Assembly: GCF_000482545.1 (NCBI RefSeq)
Contig: NZ_KI519454.1
Coordinates: 248,001-312,000 of the forward strand
Reading direction: 5' to 3'
Origin: Arthrobacter sp. 35W
GTDB lineage: Bacteria; Actinomycetota; Actinomycetes; Actinomycetales; Micrococcaceae
Length of the DNA: 64,000 nucleotides
The notes under the pieces are model-generated. The model saw only the letters and a list, made by a program, of their open reading frames with translations, did no database searches and was not told where the DNA came from. Positions 16,317 to 25,023 of the stretch are shown piece by piece. The first letter of the stretch is position 1. Each line of letters opens with the position of its first letter. Made by a program: the position numbers and the translations under genes.

Positions 16317-17399
16317 CTAGTTCTGCACGCCGGAGGTCGTCACAACGTTCAGCCACGGACCAGCCGGTACATTGGCGGCGTCAATGAAGCGCCATGACAC
16401 GTGGTCGTTGCTGCCGTCCAGCTCGGAGAATCCGAGGCAGCCGTTCAGAGCGGGGGAGACGTCAGCGCCGGCACCCTGGCTCTTGTCGGCGGAGAACTGC
16501 GTGTTCGCCGGGCGGGCATCGCCGGTGCCGAAGACGTAGTTCTTGTCGTGGTACAGCGAGCCGCTGGAGGGGCCTGCATCTTCGACCTGGCCGTAGCAGG
16601 TGTTGCCGTTCGGGCCGGTCAGCTCAACCCAGTGGTTCTTCATGTAGCTGTAGCTGCCGTTGGCACAGTTGTTCTTGCCGGTGGCGGCGTTGTCAGCAGC
16701 GGCCCACGGAATAACCGTGCAACGCTCCTTGAAGGCCGTCGGATCGTTCAGATCGTCGTAGGGCAGATCCAGGTAGAACGGGTTCTCCAGCGGGGTGGGC
16801 TGCGTCTTGGGGAAGTAGCCGTTGGAGGCATCGCGGCGCTCGGTGGCGCACTTGAAGCTGGTGCCGGAGCCGGAGCTCACGCCGTCGCAGCCACCAATGA
16901 TGGAACCGGCGCAACCCTCGGCCGAGGAGGGCACGGTGCCCTTGTTGATGCCGGTGTGGGAGAAGGCCCACTGGCCGTGGTACGTCGAGCAGACCTGGGA
17001 GCCATCCGCGAGGGAGGCGTTGAAGATCTCACCCACCCAGAAGGTGGTGCTGACGACGTTGGTGTGCAACGGGTAGTTGCTGGCACCGGAGCCGCCTGCA
17101 GCCGGGGGAGCCGGGGCCGTGGTCGGGGCCGGAGCAGGTGCCTGCGTCGGCGCCGGCGTCGACGGCGCACTGGTGGACGGCGCGGCCGAAGCGGTCGGCT
17201 TGGGGCTCTTGCTTGCCGTGGCGGAGGGGGTGGCGCTCGGCTTGGGTGTAGCCGGCTTTGAACACTTGTAGCGGAAGGAATCCCACCGGCAGTTGTTCTG
17301 GCCATTGGAGTTGTTCGCCGCGTTGGCAGCGGAAATGGTGACCATTCCGCCGAAAATCAGGACGAAAATGGTGATGAGGACAGTCGCGAGACGTTTCAT
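16317..17399 (-). CDS. Secreted protein with Pro/Ala/Thr linker, paralogue of the lipoprotein at 8915
   Basis: 360 aa. The start is MKRLATVLIT, giving a classic signal peptide ending SAANA. Next come CRWDSFRYKCSK, a low-complexity linker rich in Pro, Ala, Thr and Ser (about residues 45-105), then a domain homologous to 8915-9691 (TTFWVGEIF, ENPFYLDLPYDD, VIPWA, CYGQVEDAGP, GADVSPALNGCLGFSELDG, VTTSGV). It has extra Cys residues that could form disulfides, as expected for an exported protein, and no lipobox, so it is released or wall-bound. A double-psi beta-barrel (RlpA/expansin-like) fold is suspected from the DAGP and DVSPA segments. Function unproven; context points to handling of the deacetylated polymer. 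Confidence 0.8.
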   Translation of the reverse strand: MKRLATVLITIFVLIFGGMVTISAANAANNSNGQNNCRWDSFRYKCSKPATPKPSATPSATASKSPKPTASAAPSTSAPSTPAPTQAPAPAPTTAPAPPAAGGSGASNYPLHTNVVSTTFWVGEIFNASLADGSQVCSTYHGQWAFSHTGINKGTVPSSAEGCAGSIIGGCDGVSSGSGTSFKCATERRDASNGYFPKTQPTPLENPFYLDLPYDDLNDPTAFKERCTVIPWAAADNAATGKNNCANGSYSYMKNHWVELTGPNGNTCYGQVEDAGPSSGSLYHDKNYVFGTGDARPANTQFSADKSQGAGADVSPALNGCLGFSELDGSNDHVSWRFIDAANVPAGPWLNVVTTSGVQN

Positions 17400-17728
17400 A
17401 TTATTGAAAGCAAATCTGTTGGGGGCATGGGCGTGTACGGCACACCGAAGCAGCGCAAAACCACAGCAGTGGAGACCTGCCATACAGACAGCCGGGCACA
17501 CGAAAAGTGGCCCTGGCTGCGTCATGAGGAGTCCATCACGCGGGCCGGAAACGGCCCGAACGGCACGGCGCTCACCCAGAAGAGCACCGGCATCACAGAT
17601 GGTACGGTCCCCAATCCTACACGAATCCCGTTTTAGTGCTTGATGTTACGGACGCCTAAACTGGAGGTGGTACACCAACACCGCCACCGCCCGTGGATGC
17701 TGCGGGTGGCCATTAAGGAGAATCTACC
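17400..17728. other. Intergenic region between divergent genes
   Basis: Holds the promoters of the secreted protein (minus) and sufS (plus). An AAGGAG ribosome site at 17715-17720 sets the GTG start of sufS. On the minus strand a TAGGAT-like -10 may lie near 17620, but no copy of the GGGTAG dyad or the TGAGACC hairpin was found. No gene seen. Confidence 0.5.
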
Positions 17729-19039
17729 GTGGACGCCGTACATGAATCCGCGCCTTTGGACGACGCCGCGGTCCGCCGGATCCGCAACGATTTCCCGGTG
17801 CTCAGCCAGCAGATGGCCGGGCGGGATCTGATCTATCTGGACTCCGGGGCCACCTCGCAGAATCCCATCAGCGTGATGGAGGCTGAGCAGGAGTTCTACG
17901 AGCAGCGCAACGCCGCCGTGCACCGCGGGGCCCACTCGCTGGCCGCCGAGGCCACCGACGCCTTTGAGGACGCGCGCACCACCGTGGCCGGATTTGTCGG
18001 CGCCGGCGAGGACGAGCTCTTCTGGACCTCCAACGCCACCGCCGGGCTGAACCTGCTGGCCTATTCCTTCTCCAACGCCAGCGTGGGCACGGTGTCCGCC
18101 GAGGCCGCCCGCTTTGCCCTGGGCCCGGGGGATGAGGTGGTGGTGACCGAGATGGAACACCACGCCAACCTGATCCCGTGGCAGGAGCTGTGCCGCCGCA
18201 CCGGGGCAACTTTGAAGTTCATCCCCGTGGACGACGACGGCGCCCTCCGCCTGGAGGAGGCCGCGGTGCTGATCGGCCCCCGGACCAAGGTGCTGGCCTT
18301 CACGCACGCCTCCAATGTGCTGGGCATCATCAACCCCGTTGCGGTGCTGGTGGCCCTGGCCCGGGAGGTGGGCGCCCTGGTGGTGCTCGATGCCTGCCAG
18401 AGCGCACCCCACCTGCCGCTGGATGTGAAGGCCCTGGATGTGGACTTCGCCGTCTTCTCCGGCCACAAGATGCTGGCCCCCACGGGCATCGGCGCCGTCT
18501 ACGGGCGGGCCGAGCTGCTCAATGCCATGCCGCCCTTCCTCACCGGTGGCTCCATGATCACCACCGTCACCATGGAGGCGGCCGAGTACCTGCCCTCCCC
18601 GGCCCGTTTTGAGGCCGGCACCCAGCCGGTGTCCCAGGCCGTGGCCTTGGCCTCGGCCGTGGACTACCTGCGCGAGACGGGCATGGACCGCGTCCACGCC
18701 TGGGAGTCCACCCTGGGCCAGCGCCTGGTGGCCGGGCTGAGCGCCATCGACGGCATCCGCGTCCTGGGCCCCAAGCCCGGCGTAGAGCGGACCGGCCTGG
18801 CCGCCTTCCATGTCGAGGGCGTGCACGCGCACGACGTCGGGCAGTACCTGGACGCCCAGGGCATCGCCGTCCGCGTGGGGCACCACTGCGCGCAGCCGCT
18901 GCATCGCCGGCTGGGGCTCACCGCCTCCACCCGTGCCAGCACCTACCTGTACAACACCACCGACGAGGTGGACGCATTGCTGGAGGCCGTGGCGGAGATC
19001 CGCCCGTACTTCCGCGTCGGCACCGGAAAAGAGCAGTGA
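17729..19039 (+). CDS. sufS: Cysteine desulfurase SufS
   Basis: PLP enzyme taking sulfur from cysteine for Fe-S cluster assembly. GTG start with AAGGAG 8 bases upstream. Typical class II (SufS/CsdA) motifs: YLDSGATSQNP near the N-terminus, NAAVHRGAHSLA, EHHANLIPW, DACQSAPHLPLDV, the PLP lysine in FSGHKMLAPTG (Lys247) and the catalytic loop RVGHHCAQPLHRR (Cys387). 436 aa, slightly longer than many, with extra residues around 110-125. GTGA overlap with sufU shows coupling. No sufBCD in this window, so the scaffold complex is elsewhere. Confidence 0.95.
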   Translation: MDAVHESAPLDDAAVRRIRNDFPVLSQQMAGRDLIYLDSGATSQNPISVMEAEQEFYEQRNAAVHRGAHSLAAEATDAFEDARTTVAGFVGAGEDELFWTSNATAGLNLLAYSFSNASVGTVSAEAARFALGPGDEVVVTEMEHHANLIPWQELCRRTGATLKFIPVDDDGALRLEEAAVLIGPRTKVLAFTHASNVLGIINPVAVLVALAREVGALVVLDACQSAPHLPLDVKALDVDFAVFSGHKMLAPTGIGAVYGRAELLNAMPPFLTGGSMITTVTMEAAEYLPSPARFEAGTQPVSQAVALASAVDYLRETGMDRVHAWESTLGQRLVAGLSAIDGIRVLGPKPGVERTGLAAFHVEGVHAHDVGQYLDAQGIAVRVGHHCAQPLHRRLGLTASTRASTYLYNTTDEVDALLEAVAEIRPYFRVGTGKEQ

Positions 19040-19521
19040 ACACCATGCAGCCCAACAGCGCCATGGACGCCATGTACCAGGAGATCATCCTCGACCACGC
19101 CAAGCTGCGCAGCGGCTCGGACCTCTCGGCGGAGGAGGCGGCGGAAACCTCCTACGACGCCGGCTGCGGCCAGGTGCACCAGCTCAACCCGGTCTGCGGG
19201 GATGAAATCACCCTGCGCCTGAGCGTGGACGGCAACACCGTGGAATCCATCCACTGGCTGGGGGACGGCTGCTCCATCTCGATGGCCTCGGCCTCGATCC
19301 TGGCCCAGGAGGCCAAGGGGATGACGGTGGAGGAGCTGCGCACGCTCATTGGCCAGTTCCGCGAGGTGATGCGCTCGCGCGGTTCCATGGTGGCGGATGA
19401 AGAGGTGTTGGGAGACGCCGCCGCCCTCGGCGGCGTCTCCAAGTTCCCGGCCCGGGTCAAGTGCGCCATGTTGGCGTGGGTGGCCGCGGAGGGGGCGCTG
19501 GCACAGGCGAGCACCCCCTAG
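19036..19521 (+). CDS. sufU: SufU sulfur-transfer protein
   Basis: About 160 aa IscU-like fold protein that accepts sulfur from SufS in Gram-positive bacteria. Visible: YQEIILDHAKLRSG at the N-terminus and the three conserved Cys positions in NPVCGD, GDGCSIS and RVKCAMLAW, the Asp/Cys zinc site of SufU rather than of IscU. GTG at 19036 overlaps the sufS stop; ATG at 19045 is an alternative start. Confidence 0.93.
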   Translation: MNTMQPNSAMDAMYQEIILDHAKLRSGSDLSAEEAAETSYDAGCGQVHQLNPVCGDEITLRLSVDGNTVESIHWLGDGCSISMASASILAQEAKGMTVEELRTLIGQFREVMRSRGSMVADEEVLGDAAALGGVSKFPARVKCAMLAWVAAEGALAQASTP

Positions 19522-19529
19522 CCGGCGGT

Positions 19530-19667
19530 TCAGTGGAGGATTGCCACCAGAAAGAGGGAAGCGACAATGACTCCCATGATGGCCACGGAGAGGTAGGACT
19601 GCCAGACCGTTGCCTTCGCAACGCGGTGGCTGCCGTGCCAGACCCTTTCCTGCTTGTTAGCGTCCAT
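19530..19667 (-). CDS. Small single-pass membrane protein
   Basis: 45-residue frame, MDANKQERVWHGSHRVAK followed by a single hydrophobic helix SVAIMGVIVASLFLVAIL. GAGG lies just before the ATG, with very short spacing. Positively charged N-terminus and a C-terminal membrane helix fit a small inner-membrane protein. Convergent with sufU, 8 bp from its stop. Function unknown; coding status is judged from composition and topology only. Confidence 0.55.
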   Translation of the reverse strand: MDANKQERVWHGSHRVAKATVWQSYLSVAIMGVIVASLFLVAILH

Positions 19668-19789
19668 ACCTCTACGTTAAGCAGGGGCACCGACACTCCC
19701 TAGCGTGGTCTATACCCCACTTGCCGGAGCCGACACTCTATTCCGCAGGGATGCTACTCGCGGGTTACTTGGGTTGCTCCGCGGCCTGG

Positions 19790-19880
19790 TGGTCGAGCTT
19801 GTCGAGACCCCGGAAGGTCCGCTGGTCGAGCTTGTCGAGACCCCGGAAGGTCCGCTGGTCGAGCCTGTCGAGACACCCGG
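19790..19880. repeat. 33-bp tandem repeat containing TGGTCGAGCTTGTCGAGACC
   Basis: Two full 33-bp units (19790-19822, 19823-19855) and a partial third. The unit holds GGTCGAGCTTGTCGAGACC, an imperfect palindrome of a kind common as dispersed intergenic repeats in high-GC actinobacteria. Confidence 0.8.
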
Positions 19881-19896
19881 GAGGGTCCGCCTCCGC

Positions 19897-19974
19897 TTAG
19901 GCGCGGACCAGGCCCAGTACGGCGTCGCGCAGGCCGGCCATGGTGTCCGCGCCCACGGCCTCGGCGTTCAAGCT
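19897..19974 (-). pseudogene. C-terminal stub of a gene cut by the IS110 insertion
   Basis: A minus-strand frame ends LNAEAVGADTMAGLRDAVLGLVRA at a TAA (19897-19899) and has ordinary high-GC coding character, but upstream it runs straight into the IS110 element. The rest of the gene is not in the window. I cannot name the family from about 25 residues. Confidence 0.4.
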
Positions 19975-21240
19975 TGGACATTCCAACAGAATTGAAGGAT
20001 ACGAATTCTGGGAGGTTTGCGGTGATCAAGGACCATGAGCACGTCGACTTCTTCATCGGCGTCGGCAAGAGCAACCACCACGCGGTCGCCATCGACCGGG
20101 CGGGCAGGAAGATCCTGGACCGGGCGCTGCCCCCGGACGAGGGAAAACTCCGGGCCATCATCCAGGCAGTGGCTGGCAAGGGGCGGGCGTTGTTGGTTGT
20201 TGATCATCCTGCCGGTTGCGGTGGCCCAGTCCGAGGACATCATGGTCGGCTGCCTGCCGGGCCTGGCCATACGGCGGGTCGCGGATCTGCACCCCGGCGA
20301 GGCCAAGACCGATGCCCGGGATGTGGCGATCATCGCCGAGGCCGCCCGGACCCTGCCCCACACGCTGTGTTCCATCGTCGTGGCCGATGACCCGGCCGCC
20401 GAGTTGGCGATGCTGTGCGGCTTCGATGACGACCTGGCGAAGCAGGCCACAGCCACCTCCAACCGGATCTGCGGGCTCATCGCGCAGATCCACCCGGCCT
20501 TAGAACGTGTCATCGGCAAGGATCTGGACCACCCGGCCATGGCCGCATTGCTGGCCAAGTATCCGACCCCGACGGCGTTGCGCACGGCCGGCCAAAGCAA
20601 GGTCGCGGCACTGCTGACGCGGCATGCGCCGCGGGCCGGGAGGCTGGGCCGCGGCCATCTTCACGGCCTTGGGTGAGCAGACCGTCGTGGTCGCCGGCAC
20701 CAACGCGGCGGTTATCGTCTTGCCGCAGCTTGCGGGCATTCTCGCCCAGCTGCGCACCTCCCGGAGCGAGATCCTGGCCAAGGTCGAGGCCCTCGTGGAG
20801 GCCCACCCTCATCACTCCGTCCTGACCTCCATTCCGGCGGCCCAGGTCAGGACGGAGGCCCGCATCCTCACCGAGGTTGCGGGCAAGGAATTCAAGACCG
20901 CAGGCCACCTGGCCACCTATGCCGGGCTGGCCCAGGTGACGTGCCGGTCGGGCACCTCGATCCGCGGCGACGACCCATCAAAGAGGGGAAACAAGAACCT
21001 CAAGCGGGCCTCCTTCCTTTCCGCGTTCGCGGCGCTGAAGGCACCCCGCTCACGGGCCAACTACGAGCGGAAACAGACAGATGGCAAACGGCACAACCCG
21101 GCACCGATCGTCCTGCCCGGCGCCGCCACGACGTCCTGTTTCCGATGCTCTGCGATGGCACCATATCGGACGTGCAACACCGAGGAAGCCAAAGAGGCCT
21201 GGCTACCGGCTGCAGACGCTCATCCAGGCCCGACACCAGC
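19974..21240 (+). pseudogene. IS110-family transposase, decayed by three frameshifts
   Basis: Pieces of an IS110/IS1111 transposase in successive frames. DFFIGVGKSNHHAVAIDRAG (DEDD domain start) to VVDHP near 20210; then LPVAVAQSEDIMVGCLPG to LLTRHAPR near 20640; then IFTALGEQTVVVAGTNAAV, through VRTEARILTEVAGKEF and RGNKNLKRASFLSAFAALK to HNPAPIVL near 21105; then RRHDVLFPMLCDGT in another frame. The second domain also has QVRTEARI where a GVGxRTAA-like motif is usual. Small deletions rather than one break explain the shifts, so the element is dead. It truncates the gene fragment to its left. IS110 elements lack terminal inverted repeats, so the ends are approximate. Confidence 0.85.
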
Positions 21241-22304
21241 CGCCCGTCTTCGTAAGAAAACCCGCCCCCACACTTGACGAAGAACATGGGGACGACCCGG
21301 AGGTAGTCATCATCGGCGAATCAGGTCGAATTGCTCCTCGACTTCGTCTTCGAGAACCTCCTCACGCATAGCGACTGGCACGGCGTCCATCCACAGGACG
21401 CCGACAACCGCAAATTGGTCCGAGAACGGAACGCAAACCCGACGCCGTTCACGCGGACAGAATCTGCGCTGAGTCCTCGAAGCCCTCTGTCGACTTCTGG
21501 ACCGAATCGCAGGCGAAGGCCACCAGCCATTGATGACCGAACAGGCATGTAGTAGGGACGTTGGCCACGTCAAGGTCCAGCGCGGTGAGCCCTGCAAATT
21601 TTGTCGCTGCAACCGCCCATGGGCCAAGTAGGAACATAGCCCACGACAACGCAATGCGATACGTGATCGGTTCGGCCGGCGGATGACGAGAAGCCGATGA
21701 GAAATTGACCTGGTCCACGAAGTGCTACACGTCCCTCGACTGAAGCAATGAAAGGCACCTACATGCACTACACGTAGCCGGCAGACCTGGCACAGCCTCG
21801 TCCGAAGTCGACACAGAGGAAACAATCAAAAATCGAGTTGACTACTAAGTCGCCAATTTTTGCCTACGGCTGAGGTCGACAGTAGAATTACTTTGGGGCA
21901 AGTGACTGCGCTGGAGAATACTGTCCGCAAAACTGTGGTTCTCCCGTGACCCAGCGCCAGCAACACGGAATCAATCTAGATAGCATTCAGTCAAACGAAC
22001 TACCGCATGATCGATAGAAAGATTCAAATATCCGTTCCGCCGACTCAAAAGGAGGATTTGGCGCCTGTGAAAATAGAGAATATTTATCGATGCGATAGGC
22101 GCTTCATTCTCGAAGAACGCTGCCGGTCTTCACTGATCTCACGAGTTTTCCGTCGAAGAAATTCCTAAAATGGTTTGAAGTGCAGCCTAAAGATCTTGAT
22201 AGTTCACGGATTGTATGAAATGAAATCCAAAGAACTTGCAATTTACGTATCGATGAAATCATCTTTTTGTTTCGGCCCTGAACAAGACACCTTGGTTCTC
22301 AGCC
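21241..22304. other. About 1 kb without a recognisable gene; GC drops
   Basis: Frames here are short and lack ribosome sites. The first 500 bp keep moderate GC. A minus-strand frame at 21449-21718 contains a hydrophobic stretch (ALSWAMFLLGPWAVA) and could be a gene remnant, but I recognise nothing. From about 21830 the DNA is clearly AT-richer, marking entry into the acquired EPS segment. Promoter for 22305 presumably near 22200. Confidence 0.5.
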
Positions 22305-23408
22305 ATGAAGTGTCTAACCATTGTCACAAATCAAAGAACTCAACAGCCGATTAGCTCACTATCAGACAAGGATCAAATCTTGAACTCGATTTCACCGCGG
22401 GTACTTTTTGTCGGCGACGGATGGTTAGGGAGCAACGCCCGTTCCTTGGCGGAAGGATTTCGTCAGGCAGGCGCCGACGTGATTCTCGTAGACACTACCT
22501 CAACGTCGCGCCCCCGTCGACTTAGTCCGAGTTGGACCTTTTCGAAAGTGAAATCTGGAAAACGATCCCCGTGGTCAGTGGCGGCAATCCATGATCAAAT
22601 CGATGAAATAAGCAACGCTTGGAACCCCGACATTCTATTCTGCTTCAAGACTATTCATCTTGATCAGGAACGGTTGTTATCAAACGCCGCCAAAATTAAA
22701 GTTCACTACAGTGCAGATGATGTTTCTAACGCTTATAATACTACCAACGAGTACCTAAAGTACGAAAGCGCATGGGACCTAGTAGTCACGACTAAGAAAC
22801 ACAACATGGACGAATTGGCGCAGAGGGGAGCGAAGCGCACACTAATGGTCATGAGTGCATTTGACCCCGCCTGGCATCACCTATCAGCTCGGAGAACTTC
22901 CCGCCAATTCCAGGTCGGATTTGTCGGGAACTACCGAGAAGACAGAAAGAATCTTCTCGTAGAACTTGGAAGCCAATTTGGATCGAATCTTATTGTTGAG
23001 GGCCCCGGATGGTCTAGAGTGCCCGAGCTGGTTCGCACGAATGCGGTGGTCGGATCTGGAAAGTATGGGGAAGACTTTTCGATTGCAGTGGCGTCCATTG
23101 TCTCAAACTTAGTCCTTTTGAATTCTGACAACCGAGATACGCATACCTGTCGGTCATTCGAAGTTCCGGCGTCGGGTGGGCTATTTGTCGGTCAGCGGAC
23201 CGCCGAGCATCAAGAGATCCTTGAGGAAAACAAGGAGTGCCTCCTCTTCTCGACCGAGGATGAACTATTTGCCCATCTGCATGAGATCAAAAATGATTCA
23301 AACCGTGCCCAAGTCCTTGCCCGAGCTGGTCATGACAGGATTCTCAGAGACGGTCATCGATATGTTGACAGAGCCAGAGAGATTCTCGAGTTTCTGGATG
23401 CTAAGTAG
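22305..23408 (+). CDS. CgeB-like glycosyltransferase
   Basis: 367 aa GT-B type protein. RVLFVGDGWLGSNARSLAEGF near residue 31 is the N-terminal nucleotide-fold start. VGFVGNYREDRKNLL mid-protein and DTHTCRSFEVPASGGLFVGQ near the C-terminus match the family with a C-terminal Glyco_trans_1_2 domain (CgeB/DUF3880 group: N-R-FE-PA-GG). Expected to add a sugar to the EPS repeat unit in the cytoplasm. AT-rich codon use unlike flanking core genes. Stop overlaps the next GTG start by one base. Donor and acceptor unknown. Confidence 0.75.
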   Translation: MKCLTIVTNQRTQQPISSLSDKDQILNSISPRVLFVGDGWLGSNARSLAEGFRQAGADVILVDTTSTSRPRRLSPSWTFSKVKSGKRSPWSVAAIHDQIDEISNAWNPDILFCFKTIHLDQERLLSNAAKIKVHYSADDVSNAYNTTNEYLKYESAWDLVVTTKKHNMDELAQRGAKRTLMVMSAFDPAWHHLSARRTSRQFQVGFVGNYREDRKNLLVELGSQFGSNLIVEGPGWSRVPELVRTNAVVGSGKYGEDFSIAVASIVSNLVLLNSDNRDTHTCRSFEVPASGGLFVGQRTAEHQEILEENKECLLFSTEDELFAHLHEIKNDSNRAQVLARAGHDRILRDGHRYVDRAREILEFLDAK

Positions 23409-24700
23409 TGGCTGCGGAGGCCTGGCTTGTAGTAATTGCAGGACTACTTTGCCTGCTGATTTTCATTTCCTCTCGAGCCCGTGGTGCCATGCGCGTACTA
23501 CTCATTGCCCAAGTTGTCTACTGGGCATTTTCATATCTTGTTCGCCCACTAATCTTGCTCATGGTCAATCCGGCTCCTGCGATCAATGACAGTGTGGCGG
23601 ACCCTAGGCTTGCATACTACGGCTATGCTCAAGCTTTACCGGGAGTACTCGCCCCAGTTGCATTTGGTCTTTTTGTCTATTCAATAACGGTTGGCATTAT
23701 TGTTGCAATATTGCGACGGAAGTCGGACGATCTCATTCCTGAGAATGTAGATCTCCAAGCTCCAGCAACATTCGTGATTGCCTATGTCCTTGGCTGGCTC
23801 GTACGTATGCTGCCAATGACCGAGGGTAACTCTCTCTTGAGTACTTTGTCTTATATGGCGCCCATTGGCGCTGTTGGGCTCATCGTTTATGGGCGTCGCC
23901 AGGCCGGCGGTTCTTTTATGATTCTGGGCGTTCTTTCTCTCGAATTGATTTGGTCGGTGATGTCGGCATCGAAGACTCCTATCTTGGCAGTCGTGATTGC
24001 CATAGCGATTCGTTTCGGAATCATTGGATGGAGTCGACGTAGAGCGATTTCAATTGCGATTCTGGGTGTCGCTGCTGCTGGCGGATTCAGCGTTTTTCAG
24101 AGTTTTAAGCTTGGCAATGGCGTAAAGCAGGATCTTGCTGGCGCAGATGCTGCGTATCCAGTTTGGATTTCGCCATTTATGTCGATTGTTAGACGGTTTG
24201 ATCTTCTTTCTGCAATGACTGATGCTGTATATTTGGGTCCCGGAAATTGGATGACACCCTGGGAAGGTGTGCAGACAGCGCTCAAGGGACTAGTTCCACG
24301 GCAGTTCTTGCTTGATGAAAAGGTTTCCGCAGGTTCCCTTTGGGCGCTTGAGGTCAGACCGGTTTCGACTGGCGTGATTAATCCGGATGTATCTCTTGCG
24401 GACGGTTTTATTGCTGAGGGTTATGCGCTAAATGGATTTCTGGGCATAGCCTTGGGCGCTTTTTTTATCGCATTTCTTTTGTTCTTAGTAAGGAAATTGC
24501 TGCTTTCAGGTTCAATGTTTTCTCGTTCGCTTGGTATTTTGCTAATCGCGTATCCCGCGCTCTACGAGCGCGGCGTTTTTGGTGGGCTTGAAATTTTTGG
24601 AAAGTCACTTCAGGCTGCCGCGGTTGTTTGGCTAATTCATATCCTTCTGGTCGCCGCACTGTCTAGGTCGCGTGGGAACTCGCGGTCTGGTGTTTCCTGA
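23408..24700 (+). CDS. Wzy-like polysaccharide repeat-unit polymerase
   Basis: 430 aa, almost wholly hydrophobic, about ten to twelve membrane helices with one larger extracytoplasmic stretch in the C-terminal half (about residues 225-330: GNGVKQDLAGADAAYP to VINPDVSLADGFIAEGY). That topology is usual for O-antigen/capsule polymerases, which show little sequence identity. GTG start overlapping the previous stop (TAGTG). The flippase at 31720 is its natural partner, now separated by the ISL3 complex. Wzy is assigned by topology and context, not by a signature residue. Confidence 0.7.
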   Translation: MAAEAWLVVIAGLLCLLIFISSRARGAMRVLLIAQVVYWAFSYLVRPLILLMVNPAPAINDSVADPRLAYYGYAQALPGVLAPVAFGLFVYSITVGIIVAILRRKSDDLIPENVDLQAPATFVIAYVLGWLVRMLPMTEGNSLLSTLSYMAPIGAVGLIVYGRRQAGGSFMILGVLSLELIWSVMSASKTPILAVVIAIAIRFGIIGWSRRRAISIAILGVAAAGGFSVFQSFKLGNGVKQDLAGADAAYPVWISPFMSIVRRFDLLSAMTDAVYLGPGNWMTPWEGVQTALKGLVPRQFLLDEKVSAGSLWALEVRPVSTGVINPDVSLADGFIAEGYALNGFLGIALGAFFIAFLLFLVRKLLLSGSMFSRSLGILLIAYPALYERGVFGGLEIFGKSLQAAAVVWLIHILLVAALSRSRGNSRSGVS

Positions 24701-24903
24701 CAATTACTTTGATGGCTCTTGCGAATGATTTAGTCGCCGAGATAGCTGGTCATTGAAGTTTCGCGTGCGAATCTTGAACTACTTTGGTCAGTTTTCACGC
24801 TTTGACGCGGTGTTGTGGCTCTTTGCATTATTTGGGTTCCTCGCTGATAGTGGTGAAAACCGGCTCTTGGTGGTTCGTGGGGATTCGGATTCCCGGGTGA
24901 GTG

Positions 24904-24980
24904 TCATGCCGTCGTCCGGGCGGCACTTCTCAAGAGGATAATCGATGTGTAGTTGCCCGGGTTGCGGTAACCGCGTGCTT
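24904..24980 (-). pseudogene. ISL3 transposase, C-terminal fragment
   Basis: Reads ARGYRNPGNYTSIILLRSAA and stops at TGA (24904-24906). This is the standard C-terminus of actinobacterial ISL3 transposases. It continues the fragment at 28133-28326, being separated from it by the two-recombinase element. Confidence 0.8.
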
Positions 24981-25023
24981 TTAACCGGCCTTCGCGTCCG
25001 GGTCAAGCTTGGGCCTGTTGCTG

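Noticed and set aside
16401-17261. 286-codon plus-strand frame
   Set aside because: Antisense of the secreted protein with signal peptide and linker; Gly/Arg/Val-rich and without motifs.
24753-24941. 62-codon plus-strand frame after the polymerase gene
   Set aside because: It crosses the ISL3 end at 24862, so it cannot be an old gene, and it lacks a ribosome site.
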